A DNA stretch of 19,085 nucleotides from Lachnospiraceae bacterium UBA3845 (GCA_002392705.1 DGHP01000100.1:1-19085), one strand, 5' to 3'; positions 1 to 7,322 are shown, counted from the stretch's first letter. Notes: generated from the sequence alone by a model not told the origin. Program-made: numbers and translations.

Positions 1-547
1 TAAGCGTCCTGTGCTCCACAACACCCTTCGCGAGGCCGTCTTTAAATGCAACCTGCTGGTTGTTCTGGTAAACCGTGCCGCCGCCGTTCGGATTCGTGTT
101 CCAGTTGACGAAAGTATATCCGGATCTGTTAAAAACATTGGACGGCAGAGTCACCGTTTCGCCATATTTGACAACCATCGGAGCGATGCCGCCCAGGCCG
201 CCGTTTCCGTTGAAATTGATCGTCATATCTGAGCCATCCCAGCGGGCAAAAACGGTCAGCTTCTGAACCCCTAACTTCTGAAGCTCTACCCATTCATCCC
301 TGTCCGCGTAAAGGGACCATCCCCTGAAAACCGCGCCGTCCGCTGTCGGTACGGGCAGTACTCCCGAGGCTGTGGACAACACTGTTCCTGCCGCCAGTTC
401 CTTGCTCGGGATCTGTGTGCCGTAGCCGTTCATGTTGAACTCAAGCGTATTGGCAAAACTGACATTCATCCGTCCTGCCAGAAGCATGAATACAGCAATC
501 AGCATGCCGATCAGCAATCCTCTTTTCTGCAGTACTCTCTCTTTCAT
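1..547 (-). CDS. Secreted protein with InlB/Flg_new-type repeats (partial, N-terminal part)
   Basis: The reading frame is open from an ATG at 547-545 to the left edge (182 codons), so only the N-terminus is present. A GGAGGGG ribosome binding site lies about 10 bases before the ATG. Residues 1-32 look like a signal peptide: basic KERVLQKR, then a hydrophobic stretch GLLIGMLIAVFMLLAG, with likely cleavage after SFA. Two beta-grasp repeats follow. The first, about residues 35-103, ends FRGWSLYADRDEW...LTVFARWDG. The second, about 108-177, starts MTINFNGNGGLGG and contains GYTFVNWNTNPNGGG. The GYTF-x-x-W and ending-in-W pattern is typical of Listeria-Bacteroides (Flg_new / InlB B) repeats found in surface and secreted proteins of Firmicutes. 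These repeats usually act as stalks or interaction modules; the functional domain and any wall anchor would lie off the window. Target unknown. Confidence 0.85.
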   Translation of the reverse strand, partial: MKERVLQKRGLLIGMLIAVFMLLAGRMNVSFANTLEFNMNGYGTQIPSKELAAGTVLSTASGVLPVPTADGAVFRGWSLYADRDEWVELQKLGVQKLTVFARWDGSDMTINFNGNGGLGGIAPMVVKYGETVTLPSNVFNRSGYTFVNWNTNPNGGGTVYQNNQQVAFKDGLAKGVVEHRTL

Positions 548-615
548 AACCAGGTAACCCCTCCTTATTAATTATATAAACTCCTTTTTCCTGACACAAT
601 TACAAACCGTAATAC

Positions 616-624
616 AGTATAGCA
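616..624 (-). promoter_or_regulatory. Candidate extended -10 promoter for the repeat protein
   Basis: On the minus strand the sequence reads TGCTATACT, an extended -10 (TG-n-TATACT). No good -35 lies 16-18 bases upstream. It would start transcription near 609 and leave a leader of about 60 bases with the ribosome binding site inside it. A second match (TTGTGT at 599-594, 17-base gap, TATAAT at 576-571) scores better as a two-box promoter, but its start point would fall in the ribosome binding site. Prediction from sequence only. Confidence 0.35.
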
Positions 625-688
625 GAGTTACATTCAAATTGCACCACTATATTTTGATAAAACTGTAGAATTTTGCCGATCTTTGAAG

Positions 689-694
689 TATAAT
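689..694 (+). promoter_or_regulatory. Candidate -10 box for the LysE-type gene
   Basis: A perfect TATAAT lies in an AT-rich stretch about 136 bases before the exporter start. No convincing -35 sits 16-18 bases before it (TAGAAT is at 17), so this is weak evidence. If used, the transcript would begin near 701 and carry a leader of about 130 bases that includes the hairpin at 719-752. Confidence 0.25.
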
Positions 695-718
695 GCTTGT
701 CAAATTGTTAAAGGGGTT

Positions 719-752
719 CCTGTTTTCCCTCAGGCGGTGCCTGAAAAGCAGG
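719..752 (+). other. Imperfect hairpin in the leader of the LysE-type gene
   Basis: CCTG-TTTT-CCC-TCAGGC pairs with GCCTGA-AAAG-CAGG around a GGT loop: a 6-bp inner stem, a CCC bulge and an outer stem that includes one G-U pair. The nearest T-run (772-776) is 20 bases downstream, too far for a simple terminator. It could be a leader element or chance structure. Confidence 0.3.
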
Positions 753-829
753 AATCCGTGATGTTCTGCTCTTTTTAAGATCAGGCCGGCAGGGTTTTAT
801 TCCCTTTAGATTTACAGGAGGATGCCGAC

Positions 830-1411
830 ATGTTCAACTGGATTCGTTTCCTCACCTACGCCGTTTCGACCACTATGACCCCGGGGCCGAACAACATTAT
901 GTCCATGACCAACGCAAGCAGGGCCGGACTGAAGAAGTCCTATCCGTTCAACCTCGGAATCTGGTGCGGCTTTTCCATCGTCATGATCATCTGCGCCCTC
1001 TTCACCTCCGCGCTCTCCGCCCTGATTCCGAAAATCAGGACTCCCATGCTTGTTCTGGGAGCCTGCTACATGCTCTATCTTGCCTGGAAAACCTTTCGCC
1101 GCCCGACCGTAATCGAAGAGAAAAGCTCTCCGATGGGATTTCTGAACGGCTTCGTTCTCGAATTCATGAATCCGAAGATTTTCATCTACGGGATCGTCTC
1201 CATGGAAGGCTATATTCTTCCCTACTATGAAGGAAACTGGCCTGTCCTGATCGCATTTGCCATCCTTCTGGCCACGATCGGCTGCTTTTTCAACATCTGC
1301 TGGGCCCTCTTCGGAACGGTCTTTTCCGTTCTTTTTTCGAAATACGGAAAAATCACCAATGCCATCATGGCGCTGCTGCTTGTCTACTGCGCCATTTCCC
1401 TTTTCCGCTGA
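830..1411 (+). CDS. LysE/RhtB-family amino-acid exporter
   Basis: Encodes 193 residues, close to the usual length of the family (about 200). The ATG at 830 has AGGAGG at 816-821, eight bases upstream. The family hallmark PGPNN is present at residues 18-22 (MTPGPNN), immediately followed by the first helix region. Hydrophobic segments around residues 40-75, 110-135, 139-160 and 172-192 fit a five- to six-helix inner-membrane protein. LysE/RhtB proteins export amino acids or analogues (lysine, arginine, homoserine, threonine, leucine, cysteine) by proton exchange. Nothing here reveals the substrate, and no regulator gene lies beside it. It stands alone, divergent from the repeat protein. After the stop there is only a weak hairpin (GCCTGCG 1422-1428 with CGCAGGC 1451-1457) without a T-run. 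Family assignment is firm; substrate is unknown. Confidence 0.9.
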   Translation: MFNWIRFLTYAVSTTMTPGPNNIMSMTNASRAGLKKSYPFNLGIWCGFSIVMIICALFTSALSALIPKIRTPMLVLGACYMLYLAWKTFRRPTVIEEKSSPMGFLNGFVLEFMNPKIFIYGIVSMEGYILPYYEGNWPVLIAFAILLATIGCFFNICWALFGTVFSVLFSKYGKITNAIMALLLVYCAISLFR

Positions 1412-1524
1412 CGCGCGGACGGCCTGCGGCTGTATGTGGAGTTCCTGCTTCGCAGGCTTCATATGATATGCCATGAACAGTAATGTGAATCTGGCAAATT
1501 CCGGTCTCACAGGCGCGAAAAAGC

Positions 1525-1554
1525 TTGACTTTCATAAAGAAGTCAGATTATTAT
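1525..1554 (+). promoter_or_regulatory. Candidate sigma-A promoter for the NlpC/P60 gene
   Basis: TTGACT at 1525-1530 and TATTAT at 1549-1554 are separated by 18 bases; each matches the consensus at five of six positions. The start of transcription would be near 1561. The -35 overlaps an inverted repeat, TGACTT (1526-1531) and AAGTCA (1540-1545); AAGTCA recurs at 1588-1593. These could be operator half-sites. Confidence 0.5.
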
Positions 1555-1564
1555 AAAGAGTAAA

Positions 1565-1581
1565 TGTTACAGCAGTGTTAC
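1565..1581 (+). promoter_or_regulatory. Candidate WalR (YycF) binding box
   Basis: TGTTAC-AGCAG-TGTTAC fits the published WalR/YycF consensus TGTWAH-N5-TGTWAH at every specified position. WalRK is the essential Firmicutes two-component system that controls wall hydrolases, and the next gene encodes a wall hydrolase. The box would lie at about +5 to +21 of the promoter at 1525-1554. That position would suggest repression, unless a different promoter is used. Confidence 0.5.
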
Positions 1582-1711
1582 GATTTGAAGTCAAAATCAT
1601 GATCCGGTTCGCCGGACCTGCTTGATAAAGGGGAGTGGACTGCAGATCGCGGAACATAAAAAGAAATGGAAGAATCAGGGGAGAGGAATTCGTATTAAAG
1701 GGGTTATGCTT

Positions 1712-2593
1712 ATGAAGAGACGTTTATGCAGCGCTTTGTTCCTATGCGCGCTTATGGCCATACTGATGGCTTTCGCGGCGCACGCGGACTGGCAGAATGT
1801 AAACGGAGTCTGGATGTATTACGACGCTTCCGGATATCCGGTTTACAGCCGATGGGTGGACGGCCACAGCTACTATGTGGACGCGACGGGCGCCCGTGTG
1901 ACCGGGCTGAACGAAATCGACGGTAAGAAGTATTATTTCGATCCCGGAACCGGACGCCTTCGGAAAGGCAGATTCCAGATCAACGGCCGGGTTTTCCTGG
2001 CACACCGGACAAAAGGCGCGCTCTATGAGAATGAGTTCGTCCGCTTTAACGGGAAAGACTATTACGCGAAAGCAAACGGTGAGGCGGCCGCTTTTGACTG
2101 GGTCAGAGTCAACGGCACCTTCTACTGGTTCGACGGCAAAGGCAGGCGGACGAATATAAAAGCCGCCGGAGCCGCTCCCGTGAATGCGGATGCGTCCCTC
2201 GGCCAGAAGATCGCGAACTATGCCCGCCAGTTTGTGGGCAATCCCTACGTCTGGGGCGGCACCAGCCTGACCAACGGCGCGGACTGCTCCGGTTTCTGCT
2301 ATTCCGTATTCGGTCATTTCGGAATCATGCTGATGCGTGTGGCAAATGACCAGATGCACGGTCCGAATGCCGGCCTGATCGCAAGCGGTTACCGGCGGGG
2401 ACACGAAGTATCCCAGAAGGACCTTCTTCCGGGAGATCTGTGTTTCTACGGATCGAACGGCTATGCTTCCCATGTAGCTCTCTATATCGGAAACGGCATG
2501 GTTGTGGAGGCGGCGGGTTCCGCCTATGGCATCATAACCGGTTCCATGTACCGGGGAGGCACTCCGATCCGCTATATGCGCTACTGGGGATAA
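1712..2593 (+). CDS. Secreted NlpC/P60 peptidoglycan hydrolase with N-terminal wall-binding repeats
   Basis: 293 residues from the ATG at 1712, chosen because AAAGGGG at 1697-1703 lies eight bases upstream and the product then begins with a clean signal peptide (MKRRLC, hydrophobic core, cleavage after AHA, residue 25). An in-frame TTG at 1622 gives a poor, charged N-terminus. Residues 26-148 hold choline-binding-type aromatic repeats (WQNVNGVWMYYD, WVDGHSYYVDATG, IDGKKYYFDPGTG, VNGTFYWFDGKG), which attach such enzymes to wall polymers. Residues 163-293 form an NlpC/P60 domain: YVWGGTS, catalytic Cys192 in ADCSGF, LLPGDLCFY, and His254 in ASHVALYIG. NlpC/P60 enzymes cut D-Glu-to-diamino-acid bonds in stem peptides. 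The third polar catalytic position, often His in MVHA-type motifs, reads Glu266 (VVEAAGS). The gene is monocistronic with its own terminator. Likely role: wall turnover or cell separation. Confidence 0.93.
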   Translation: MKRRLCSALFLCALMAILMAFAAHADWQNVNGVWMYYDASGYPVYSRWVDGHSYYVDATGARVTGLNEIDGKKYYFDPGTGRLRKGRFQINGRVFLAHRTKGALYENEFVRFNGKDYYAKANGEAAAFDWVRVNGTFYWFDGKGRRTNIKAAGAAPVNADASLGQKIANYARQFVGNPYVWGGTSLTNGADCSGFCYSVFGHFGIMLMRVANDQMHGPNAGLIASGYRRGHEVSQKDLLPGDLCFYGSNGYASHVALYIGNGMVVEAAGSAYGIITGSMYRGGTPIRYMRYWG

Positions 2594-2686
2594 AGAAGGT
2601 TTTTCCCGTCAGGAAAGCGTATACACTGAACACGACTGAAGTCACGGGAATCCGCGCGACGAAGTTTTGAACTCATGATATGATCC

Positions 2687-2716
2687 GGGCCGGAGCGCAC
2701 AGCTCCGGCCCTTTTT
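2687..2716 (+). terminator. Intrinsic terminator of the NlpC/P60 gene
   Basis: A perfect 10-bp GC-rich stem (GGGCCGGAGC 2687-2696 with GCTCCGGCCC 2702-2711), a five-base loop and then TTTTTCT. It separates this gene from the convergent SNF2 gene ending at 2755. Read on the minus strand it has no U-run, so it should act mainly on plus transcripts. Confidence 0.92.
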
Positions 2717-2754
2717 CTCTGTTTTCATCTCAGCGGAAGGGACTGCGCCGCGGC

Positions 2755-5700
2755 TTATGAGAGCAGGGCCAGCAGTTCTTCGTTCGACATGCTCATGATC
2801 GAGGAGGCCTCTCCTTCCAGAATGGCATCCGCCAGATCTCTCTTGGCGTTCTGCAGTTCCAGAATCTTCTCCTCAATCGTATCTTTCAGAAGCAGTTTGT
2901 AGACCGTCACCTGCCTGGTCTGGCCGATCCGGTGGGCCCTGTCGGTCGCCTGGTTCTGCGCAGCCAGATTCCACCAGGGATCGTAGTGGATCACAACATC
3001 CGCCCCGGTGAGGTTGAGGCCGGCTCCGCCCGCCTTAAGAGAGATCAGGAAAACCGGAACCGTCCCTTCATTGAAGGCATGTACCAGCGACAGCCGTTTT
3101 TCTTTCGGCGTTGCCCCCGTGATCTTATAATATTCGATTCCCTCTTTTTCCAGATCCTCCTCAAGGAGAGCCAGCATGGAGGTAAACTGGGAAAATACAA
3201 GCATGCGGTGCCCGCCGTCGATGGCGGAACGGATCGTTTCAAGGCAGGCCTCCCGTTTCGCGCTCTCCGCGTGGTAATTCTCATAGATCAGCGCGGGATC
3301 ACAGCAGATCTGGCGGATCTTTGTCAGCTCGGCAAAGATCCGGATCCGATCCTCGCCGCTCCCGGAGGATTCCCGGAGCATCCCTTTCATGTGCAGCACC
3401 TGGGCATCATAGAGCTTCTGCTGCTCGCCGGTCAGCCGGGCATAACGGACCTCCTCAAGCTTGGCCGGAAGATCCTTCAGCACTTCGCTCTTGCGCCTGC
3501 GCAGGATAAAGGGCGAGGTCATCGCCTTAAGCCTTATGGTCGCCTTTTCATCCTTATCCTTAGTGACCGGCTTTTCAAACCGCTCCCCGAACTCCGGCAG
3601 ACTATAGAGAAATCCGGGCATCAGGAAATCGAAGATGCTCCACAGCTCCGCCAGCCGGTTCTCGATCGGCGTCCCTGTCAGGGCAAAACGGTGTCTGCAG
3701 CGGATCCCCTTGACGGCCTTGGTGACGGCCGCTTTCGCGTTTTTAATATACTGCGCCTCATCCAGGACGCAGATGTGAAATTCCATATCCCGGAACAGGG
3801 CAATATCGCGGCGGACCAGGTCGTAGGAACTGATATAGACATCCGCCTTCTGCGCAAGGGCCGCCTTCCTTGCGGCAGGCGTTCCGGCCAGAACCGTGCA
3901 GGACAGCTGAGGCGCGAAGCGGCGGATCTCCTCCTGCCAGTTGTAAACCAGAGAGGCCGGGCATATGATCAATGATCCGCCCGCCTGCTCCTGCTCCCTG
4001 TCATACAGAAGAAGGCTGATCATCTCCAGGGTCTTTCCAAGTCCCATCTCGTCCGCCAGGATTCCGCCAAAGCCCGCGCTTTCCAGGGTCTTCAGCCATT
4101 TGAAGCCATAGGCCTGATAGGGTCTCAGAATCCCGGATACCGTCTCCGGAATTTCATAATCCGCGTCATTTACCGTCCGGAAATTGCGGGCCAGGGCACG
4201 GAAGGTGCGGTCTCTTGTGGAAGAAAGCGCGTCATGCTCCTCCAGCAGCCGGTCCAGATAGAGGGCGCGGTACACGGGAAGATGCGCTTTTTCCCGAATA
4301 ACCTCCTCAGGGAGAAGCTGAAACTCCGAAAGAAGCGTTCCGATGCTGCTGAGTTCCTCGCTCTGGGAAAGATCGATGTATTCCCCGCTTTTCAGCCGGT
4401 GGTAGCGCCTGCGCAGCCGGTAGCCGGCCAGAAGATCCAGAAGTTCCTCACTGCTGACATCCCTGGAGGTAACCGAAAGATCCATGATTCCGGACTGGAC
4501 GGACACCCCCACCGAGATCTGCGGCACGGGGCGGACCTTCTGCCGGCGGAAAGCATCTGTTCCCTGGACCGTCCCGTAGCGGGACAGAACCGGAAGCCCC
4601 GAGACCAGGAAGTCAAACATCTCCTCCTCGTCCATCTCTTTCCGGTAACAGTTAGACCTGTGGCTGAACTGGGTAAAAAATCCTCTCAGTACCCGGCCCA
4701 CACGCCGTTCCTGCTCTGTATCCTGTTTCAGTTCCGCGGAAGATCCGCTCTCTTCTTCCTTCCCCGGCGCCTTCTCCTCCGGTGCCTTCTCCTCCGGCGC
4801 CTTCTCTTCCGGTACCTTCTCCTCCGGCGCCTTCTCCTCCGGCGCCTTCTCTTCCGGTACCTTCTCCTCCTGTGCTTCATCCGTACCGCCGGGCGCCGGT
4901 TTCAGGATCAGTTTTTTCTCACCGTATCCTACCCTGCAGCGGCAGGAAAGAATGCCTTTCTCATAATCAAGGAAAAAAGTAAACTCCGGTTCCGGGGACA
5001 GGTAGCCTTCTGCCTCATCTCCGCACAGGTCATTGATTTCGACACAGGAATTCTCGTGCAGCGCGGGAAGAACACGGTAGTAGAACTCCTGCAGCCTGTC
5101 AAGACCTACCTGGAAGCGGAAATATCCGGACGGATCCGCCACCTCCGTAAAGGGGGCCAGAGTCCGGACTTCCCGGGCCGAGATCCTGCTCAGGTTCTCC
5201 GTCCCGAGAATATACTGGCCGGATCTGCCCCGGATCAGCACGGGAATAAATCCGCTGACCGTCACACCCGCAAACCGTCCCCGCGCGTCGGGAAGGCGCT
5301 CCAGGGTCAGCGCGAAATGCATGTCACTGTGGCCGATCCGGATCCTGTTTCCTTTTACCTCATTGGTCTTATCCTGATACTCGCAGCTCCTTCCCTCCGC
5401 GGCGTCATAGAAGCTGTCAAGCAGACTTCCCTTCAGTTCCATCTGGGCGGACGCTTCACTCAGCGACAGGGAGGCATAGCCGCGCCTGGCCTTCTCTTCC
5501 AGCTTCGCGTTGACATCCCGGGTCTCGCCCACTCTCCTGATCATGAATTCCATCAGCGGACCAGCGTCATCCGTGAAATCCTGGACAGAAAAATCGACGG
5601 ACTCCTTTTTCGTCAGCTGAAAAACATCCTCACTCTGGTAGGCACGGACAAACTGGGAAAGATTGCGCAGGACGAAGGTTCTGGCTCCGGCGCTGCCGAC

Positions 5701-6849
5701 CCGGAAACTCAGCTTTGCCTCCCCGTCTTCCACTGAAATACGCGGCTCGATAACCAGATTTTTCCGTTTCTGAAGTTCAGCGGGCGCATTCTCTGACAGC
5801 GTCTGGCTGACGGATTTCTCCAGACCCGAGAAAAACCTCGAAGCTGCTTCATCCGTCCTGCCGAGGTCCGTCTGCCGGTCCAGATAATCCAGCGCGAGGG
5901 AGAAGGCGGCCAGCGCATATTCATCAAGGACAGAGGAACTGTTCTTTTCCTCCGGATCCTCCTCCGCGGGACTGTTCTTCCAGATTCCCGCGGCGGATTC
6001 CTCTGTATCAAGTTCCAGAAGCCGGTCTGAAAGAAAAGACCCCCGGGCATGTCCTTTCAGATATTCCCCGTCAAAAGAAAGGTCAAAGGTGACGGTCCGC
6101 ACGCCTTCCCTGCTTTTGTCGATCTGAAAATCATGGTGATAAAAGGAACTGTGTTCCCTGTAGGTGGGCAGCACTTCCCCTGCCCGCGCCTCGTAGTAGG
6201 GCGTCGTATAATATCCGTTCAGGATCTTTTCGATATCAAAAAAGACCAGCCCCTCCGGCCGGATCCTTCCGCTGAAAAAACTGACTGCCGGAATCTTCTC
6301 CATTCCGGTCTCATCCCGCAGCTTTGCCCGGCGCTCCCGCTCTTTCGCGATGCCGATCCGGTTCATCCGGATGCGGTATTCCTCATCACTTTCCCCGACA
6401 ATAAAGGGGCCCCTCTCCTTTTCCCACCGGACAAGGAGCGCCGCTTTATGAACGCAGCGCATTCCCTTCTGTCCGTCGGGACAGCTGCAGCTCATCTGGG
6501 CATTCTTCCAGTCATCGCTGAGTTTCTGAGGCACCCGGAAGACGGTCACATGGTATCCGGAGGGCCGGTTAAAGCTGAAGCTGTAGATCTTCTGCTTTTT
6601 TCCGCCGCGGACCGGAGCAGCTTCCTTCCCGGAATCCTGCTGGAAAAAGGCGCTGCCTCTCCCGCCGCCCCAGTAACCTCCCTTTTCAACCGAAAAGTTT
6701 TTCAGAGCGTTCTGCAGATCGGCGGTTTCAGCCTGCCGGACCAGCTGTTCCGGAAATAATCCTCTCCAGTCCCTTTCCTCCCTGATCCGCTCTTCTGACA
6801 GATTCAGTCCTTTATAAAAATCTCTTCCGGGGCTATTGGCAACAGTCAT
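2755..6849 (-). CDS. SNF2-family helicase-like ATPase with N-terminal SWIM zinc finger
   Basis: 1364 residues; ATG at 6849-6847 with GGAG seven bases upstream. A SWIM zinc finger lies at residues 121-134 (C-x-C-x8-C-x-H). A long middle region of about 750 residues resembles the Firmicutes SNF2-associated region and holds a Pro/Glu/Lys repeat at about 662-696. The ATPase core fills the C-terminal third: LRPYQAYGFKWL, motif I DEMGLGKT with Lys939, motif II DEAQ at 1030-1033, motif III ALTGTPIENRLAELWS, then the second lobe with SLKAGGAGLNLTGADVV and motif VI QATDRAHRIGQ near 1300-1310. All catalytic motifs look intact. SNF2 proteins translocate on double-stranded DNA and remodel protein-DNA complexes; the bacterial ones are linked to RNA polymerase recycling or remain uncharacterised. 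It is preceded by a small membrane protein gene with a 55-base gap, suggesting cotranscription. No restriction or defence genes adjoin it, so a housekeeping role is as likely as defence. Confidence 0.95.
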   Translation of the reverse strand: MTVANSPGRDFYKGLNLSEERIREERDWRGLFPEQLVRQAETADLQNALKNFSVEKGGYWGGGRGSAFFQQDSGKEAAPVRGGKKQKIYSFSFNRPSGYHVTVFRVPQKLSDDWKNAQMSCSCPDGQKGMRCVHKAALLVRWEKERGPFIVGESDEEYRIRMNRIGIAKERERRAKLRDETGMEKIPAVSFFSGRIRPEGLVFFDIEKILNGYYTTPYYEARAGEVLPTYREHSSFYHHDFQIDKSREGVRTVTFDLSFDGEYLKGHARGSFLSDRLLELDTEESAAGIWKNSPAEEDPEEKNSSSVLDEYALAAFSLALDYLDRQTDLGRTDEAASRFFSGLEKSVSQTLSENAPAELQKRKNLVIEPRISVEDGEAKLSFRVGSAGARTFVLRNLSQFVRAYQSEDVFQLTKKESVDFSVQDFTDDAGPLMEFMIRRVGETRDVNAKLEEKARRGYASLSLSEASAQMELKGSLLDSFYDAAEGRSCEYQDKTNEVKGNRIRIGHSDMHFALTLERLPDARGRFAGVTVSGFIPVLIRGRSGQYILGTENLSRISAREVRTLAPFTEVADPSGYFRFQVGLDRLQEFYYRVLPALHENSCVEINDLCGDEAEGYLSPEPEFTFFLDYEKGILSCRCRVGYGEKKLILKPAPGGTDEAQEEKVPEEKAPEEKAPEEKVPEEKAPEEKAPEEKAPGKEEESGSSAELKQDTEQERRVGRVLRGFFTQFSHRSNCYRKEMDEEEMFDFLVSGLPVLSRYGTVQGTDAFRRQKVRPVPQISVGVSVQSGIMDLSVTSRDVSSEELLDLLAGYRLRRRYHRLKSGEYIDLSQSEELSSIGTLLSEFQLLPEEVIREKAHLPVYRALYLDRLLEEHDALSSTRDRTFRALARNFRTVNDADYEIPETVSGILRPYQAYGFKWLKTLESAGFGGILADEMGLGKTLEMISLLLYDREQEQAGGSLIICPASLVYNWQEEIRRFAPQLSCTVLAGTPAARKAALAQKADVYISSYDLVRRDIALFRDMEFHICVLDEAQYIKNAKAAVTKAVKGIRCRHRFALTGTPIENRLAELWSIFDFLMPGFLYSLPEFGERFEKPVTKDKDEKATIRLKAMTSPFILRRRKSEVLKDLPAKLEEVRYARLTGEQQKLYDAQVLHMKGMLRESSGSGEDRIRIFAELTKIRQICCDPALIYENYHAESAKREACLETIRSAIDGGHRMLVFSQFTSMLALLEEDLEKEGIEYYKITGATPKEKRLSLVHAFNEGTVPVFLISLKAGGAGLNLTGADVVIHYDPWWNLAAQNQATDRAHRIGQTRQVTVYKLLLKDTIEEKILELQNAKRDLADAILEGEASSIMSMSNEELLALLS
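4763..4867 (-). repeat. In-frame 15-bp minisatellite in the SNF2 gene (seven copies)
   Basis: Seven contiguous 15-bp units of the form TCCGGYRCCTTCTCY (plus strand), with the first and last slightly degenerate. They encode repeats of E-E-K-(A/V)-P at residues about 662-696. A 45-bp higher-order period is visible: the variant carrying GGTACC recurs three units apart (4808-4822 and 4853-4867). Because 15 is a multiple of three, copy changes keep the frame. The peptide is probably a flexible linker. Confidence 0.92.
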
Positions 6850-6904
6850 TTATTACTCCTTTTCTCCTCATTTTCAGGAAAAAACCGCAAATCCACTGCC
6901 ATGG

Positions 6905-7174
6905 TCAGCGAAACCACACAAAATCACAGAAGGCCAGAAAGAGAGCGAACGCTCCTCCGAAAACCAGCGCCACAAAAAGGCCGGCCTTCACGGCTGCCCA
7001 TCTGTAGCTTTTCAGTTCTTCATCGGTCATGGAAGGCGCGGAAAAAGCGCTGTTCTCACGCTCCTTAACGGCCGGGCCTTTTTCTTCCCCCGGCAGATAC
7101 CAGGGCATGCCCTCAACATTCATATCCGCGATTGTCCGCCCGTCATCCGCGGCGGAATTTTTATCATCTTTCAC
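6905..7174 (-). CDS. Small single-helix membrane protein of unknown function
   Basis: 89 residues from a GTG start at 7174-7172, supported by AGGAG six bases upstream. The N-terminal 65 residues are hydrophilic and contain the distinctive DMNVEGMPWYLPGEEKG (about 17-33). A hydrophobic segment at about residues 66-85 (GLFVALVFGGAFALFLAFC) forms one C-terminal membrane helix, with DFVWFR at the end. No signal-peptide cleavage site is seen, so the long N-terminus probably faces the cytoplasm and the protein is tail-anchored. The gene lies 55 bases before the SNF2 gene in the same direction and probably shares its transcript. I do not recognise a family. That it is real is supported by the ribosome binding site, coherent composition and operon position. 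Confidence 0.7.
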   Translation of the reverse strand: MKDDKNSAADDGRTIADMNVEGMPWYLPGEEKGPAVKERENSAFSAPSMTDEELKSYRWAAVKAGLFVALVFGGAFALFLAFCDFVWFR

Positions 7175-7189
7175 CTGTATCTCCTGTCT

Positions 7190-7219
7190 GAAACGATATC
7201 CCGAAAATCCCGAAACGAT
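7190..7219. repeat. Short direct repeats upstream of the small membrane protein gene
   Basis: On the plus strand ATCCCGAAA occurs twice in tandem (7198-7206, 7207-7215), and GAAACGAT occurs twice (7190-7197, 7212-7219), so the copies interlock. They lie 15-45 bases before the GTG start at 7174, where an operator or leader element would be. No clear -10/-35 pair is visible nearby. Confidence 0.4.
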
Positions 7220-7221
7220 CT

Positions 7222-7239
7222 ATTCCGCCCTGGCGGAAT
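7222..7239. promoter_or_regulatory. Near-perfect palindrome upstream of the small protein / SNF2 operon
   Basis: ATTCCGCC and GGCGGAAT form an 8-bp dyad around two bases (CT). The short centre suits a dimeric protein-binding site better than an RNA hairpin. It is 48 bases from the start codon at 7174. No binding factor can be named. Confidence 0.35.
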
Positions 7240-7255
7240 TGCGCCCGACTCCGGT

Positions 7256-7322
7256 GCGGCTGCGCCTGGCTCAGCTGCACAGCCGCGCAACAGATAAGAC
7301 GGGCTGCTCTGCACAGCCCGTC
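7256..7322 (-). terminator. Hairpin pair after oppF, probable operon terminator
   Basis: Minus transcripts leaving oppF (stop at 7393) first meet GACGGGCTG / CAGCCCGTC, a perfect 9-bp stem at 7298-7322 with a 7-base loop. It is followed by TTATCTGTT, a weak U-tract. A second stem follows at 7256-7262 / 7280-7286 (GCGGCTG / CAGCCGC). The location at the operon end supports termination; the broken U-tract leaves doubt about efficiency. Confidence 0.55.

Noticed and set aside
594..632. Second WalR-type box upstream of the repeat protein
   Set aside because: The minus strand has TGTAAC, but the half-site five bases later (TATACT) does not fit TGTWAH, and the other TGTAAT is at the wrong spacing.
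812..1510. 232-codon minus-strand frame opposite the LysE-type gene
   Set aside because: Charged low-complexity shadow of a membrane protein; the plus frame has PGPNN and a ribosome binding site.
1603..1616. TCCGG-TTCG-CCGGA hairpin as a terminator
   Set aside because: Only a 5-bp stem with no T-run, and it lies in the leader of the gene it would block.
1622..1711. Upstream TTG start for the NlpC/P60 gene
   Set aside because: It would bury the signal peptide 30 residues inside; AAAGGGG supports the ATG at 1712.
4234..5736. 500-codon plus-strand open frame inside the SNF2 gene
   Set aside because: Antisense shadow of a gene with intact SNF2 motifs; no ribosome binding site and a low-complexity, Leu/Arg-rich product over the minisatellite.
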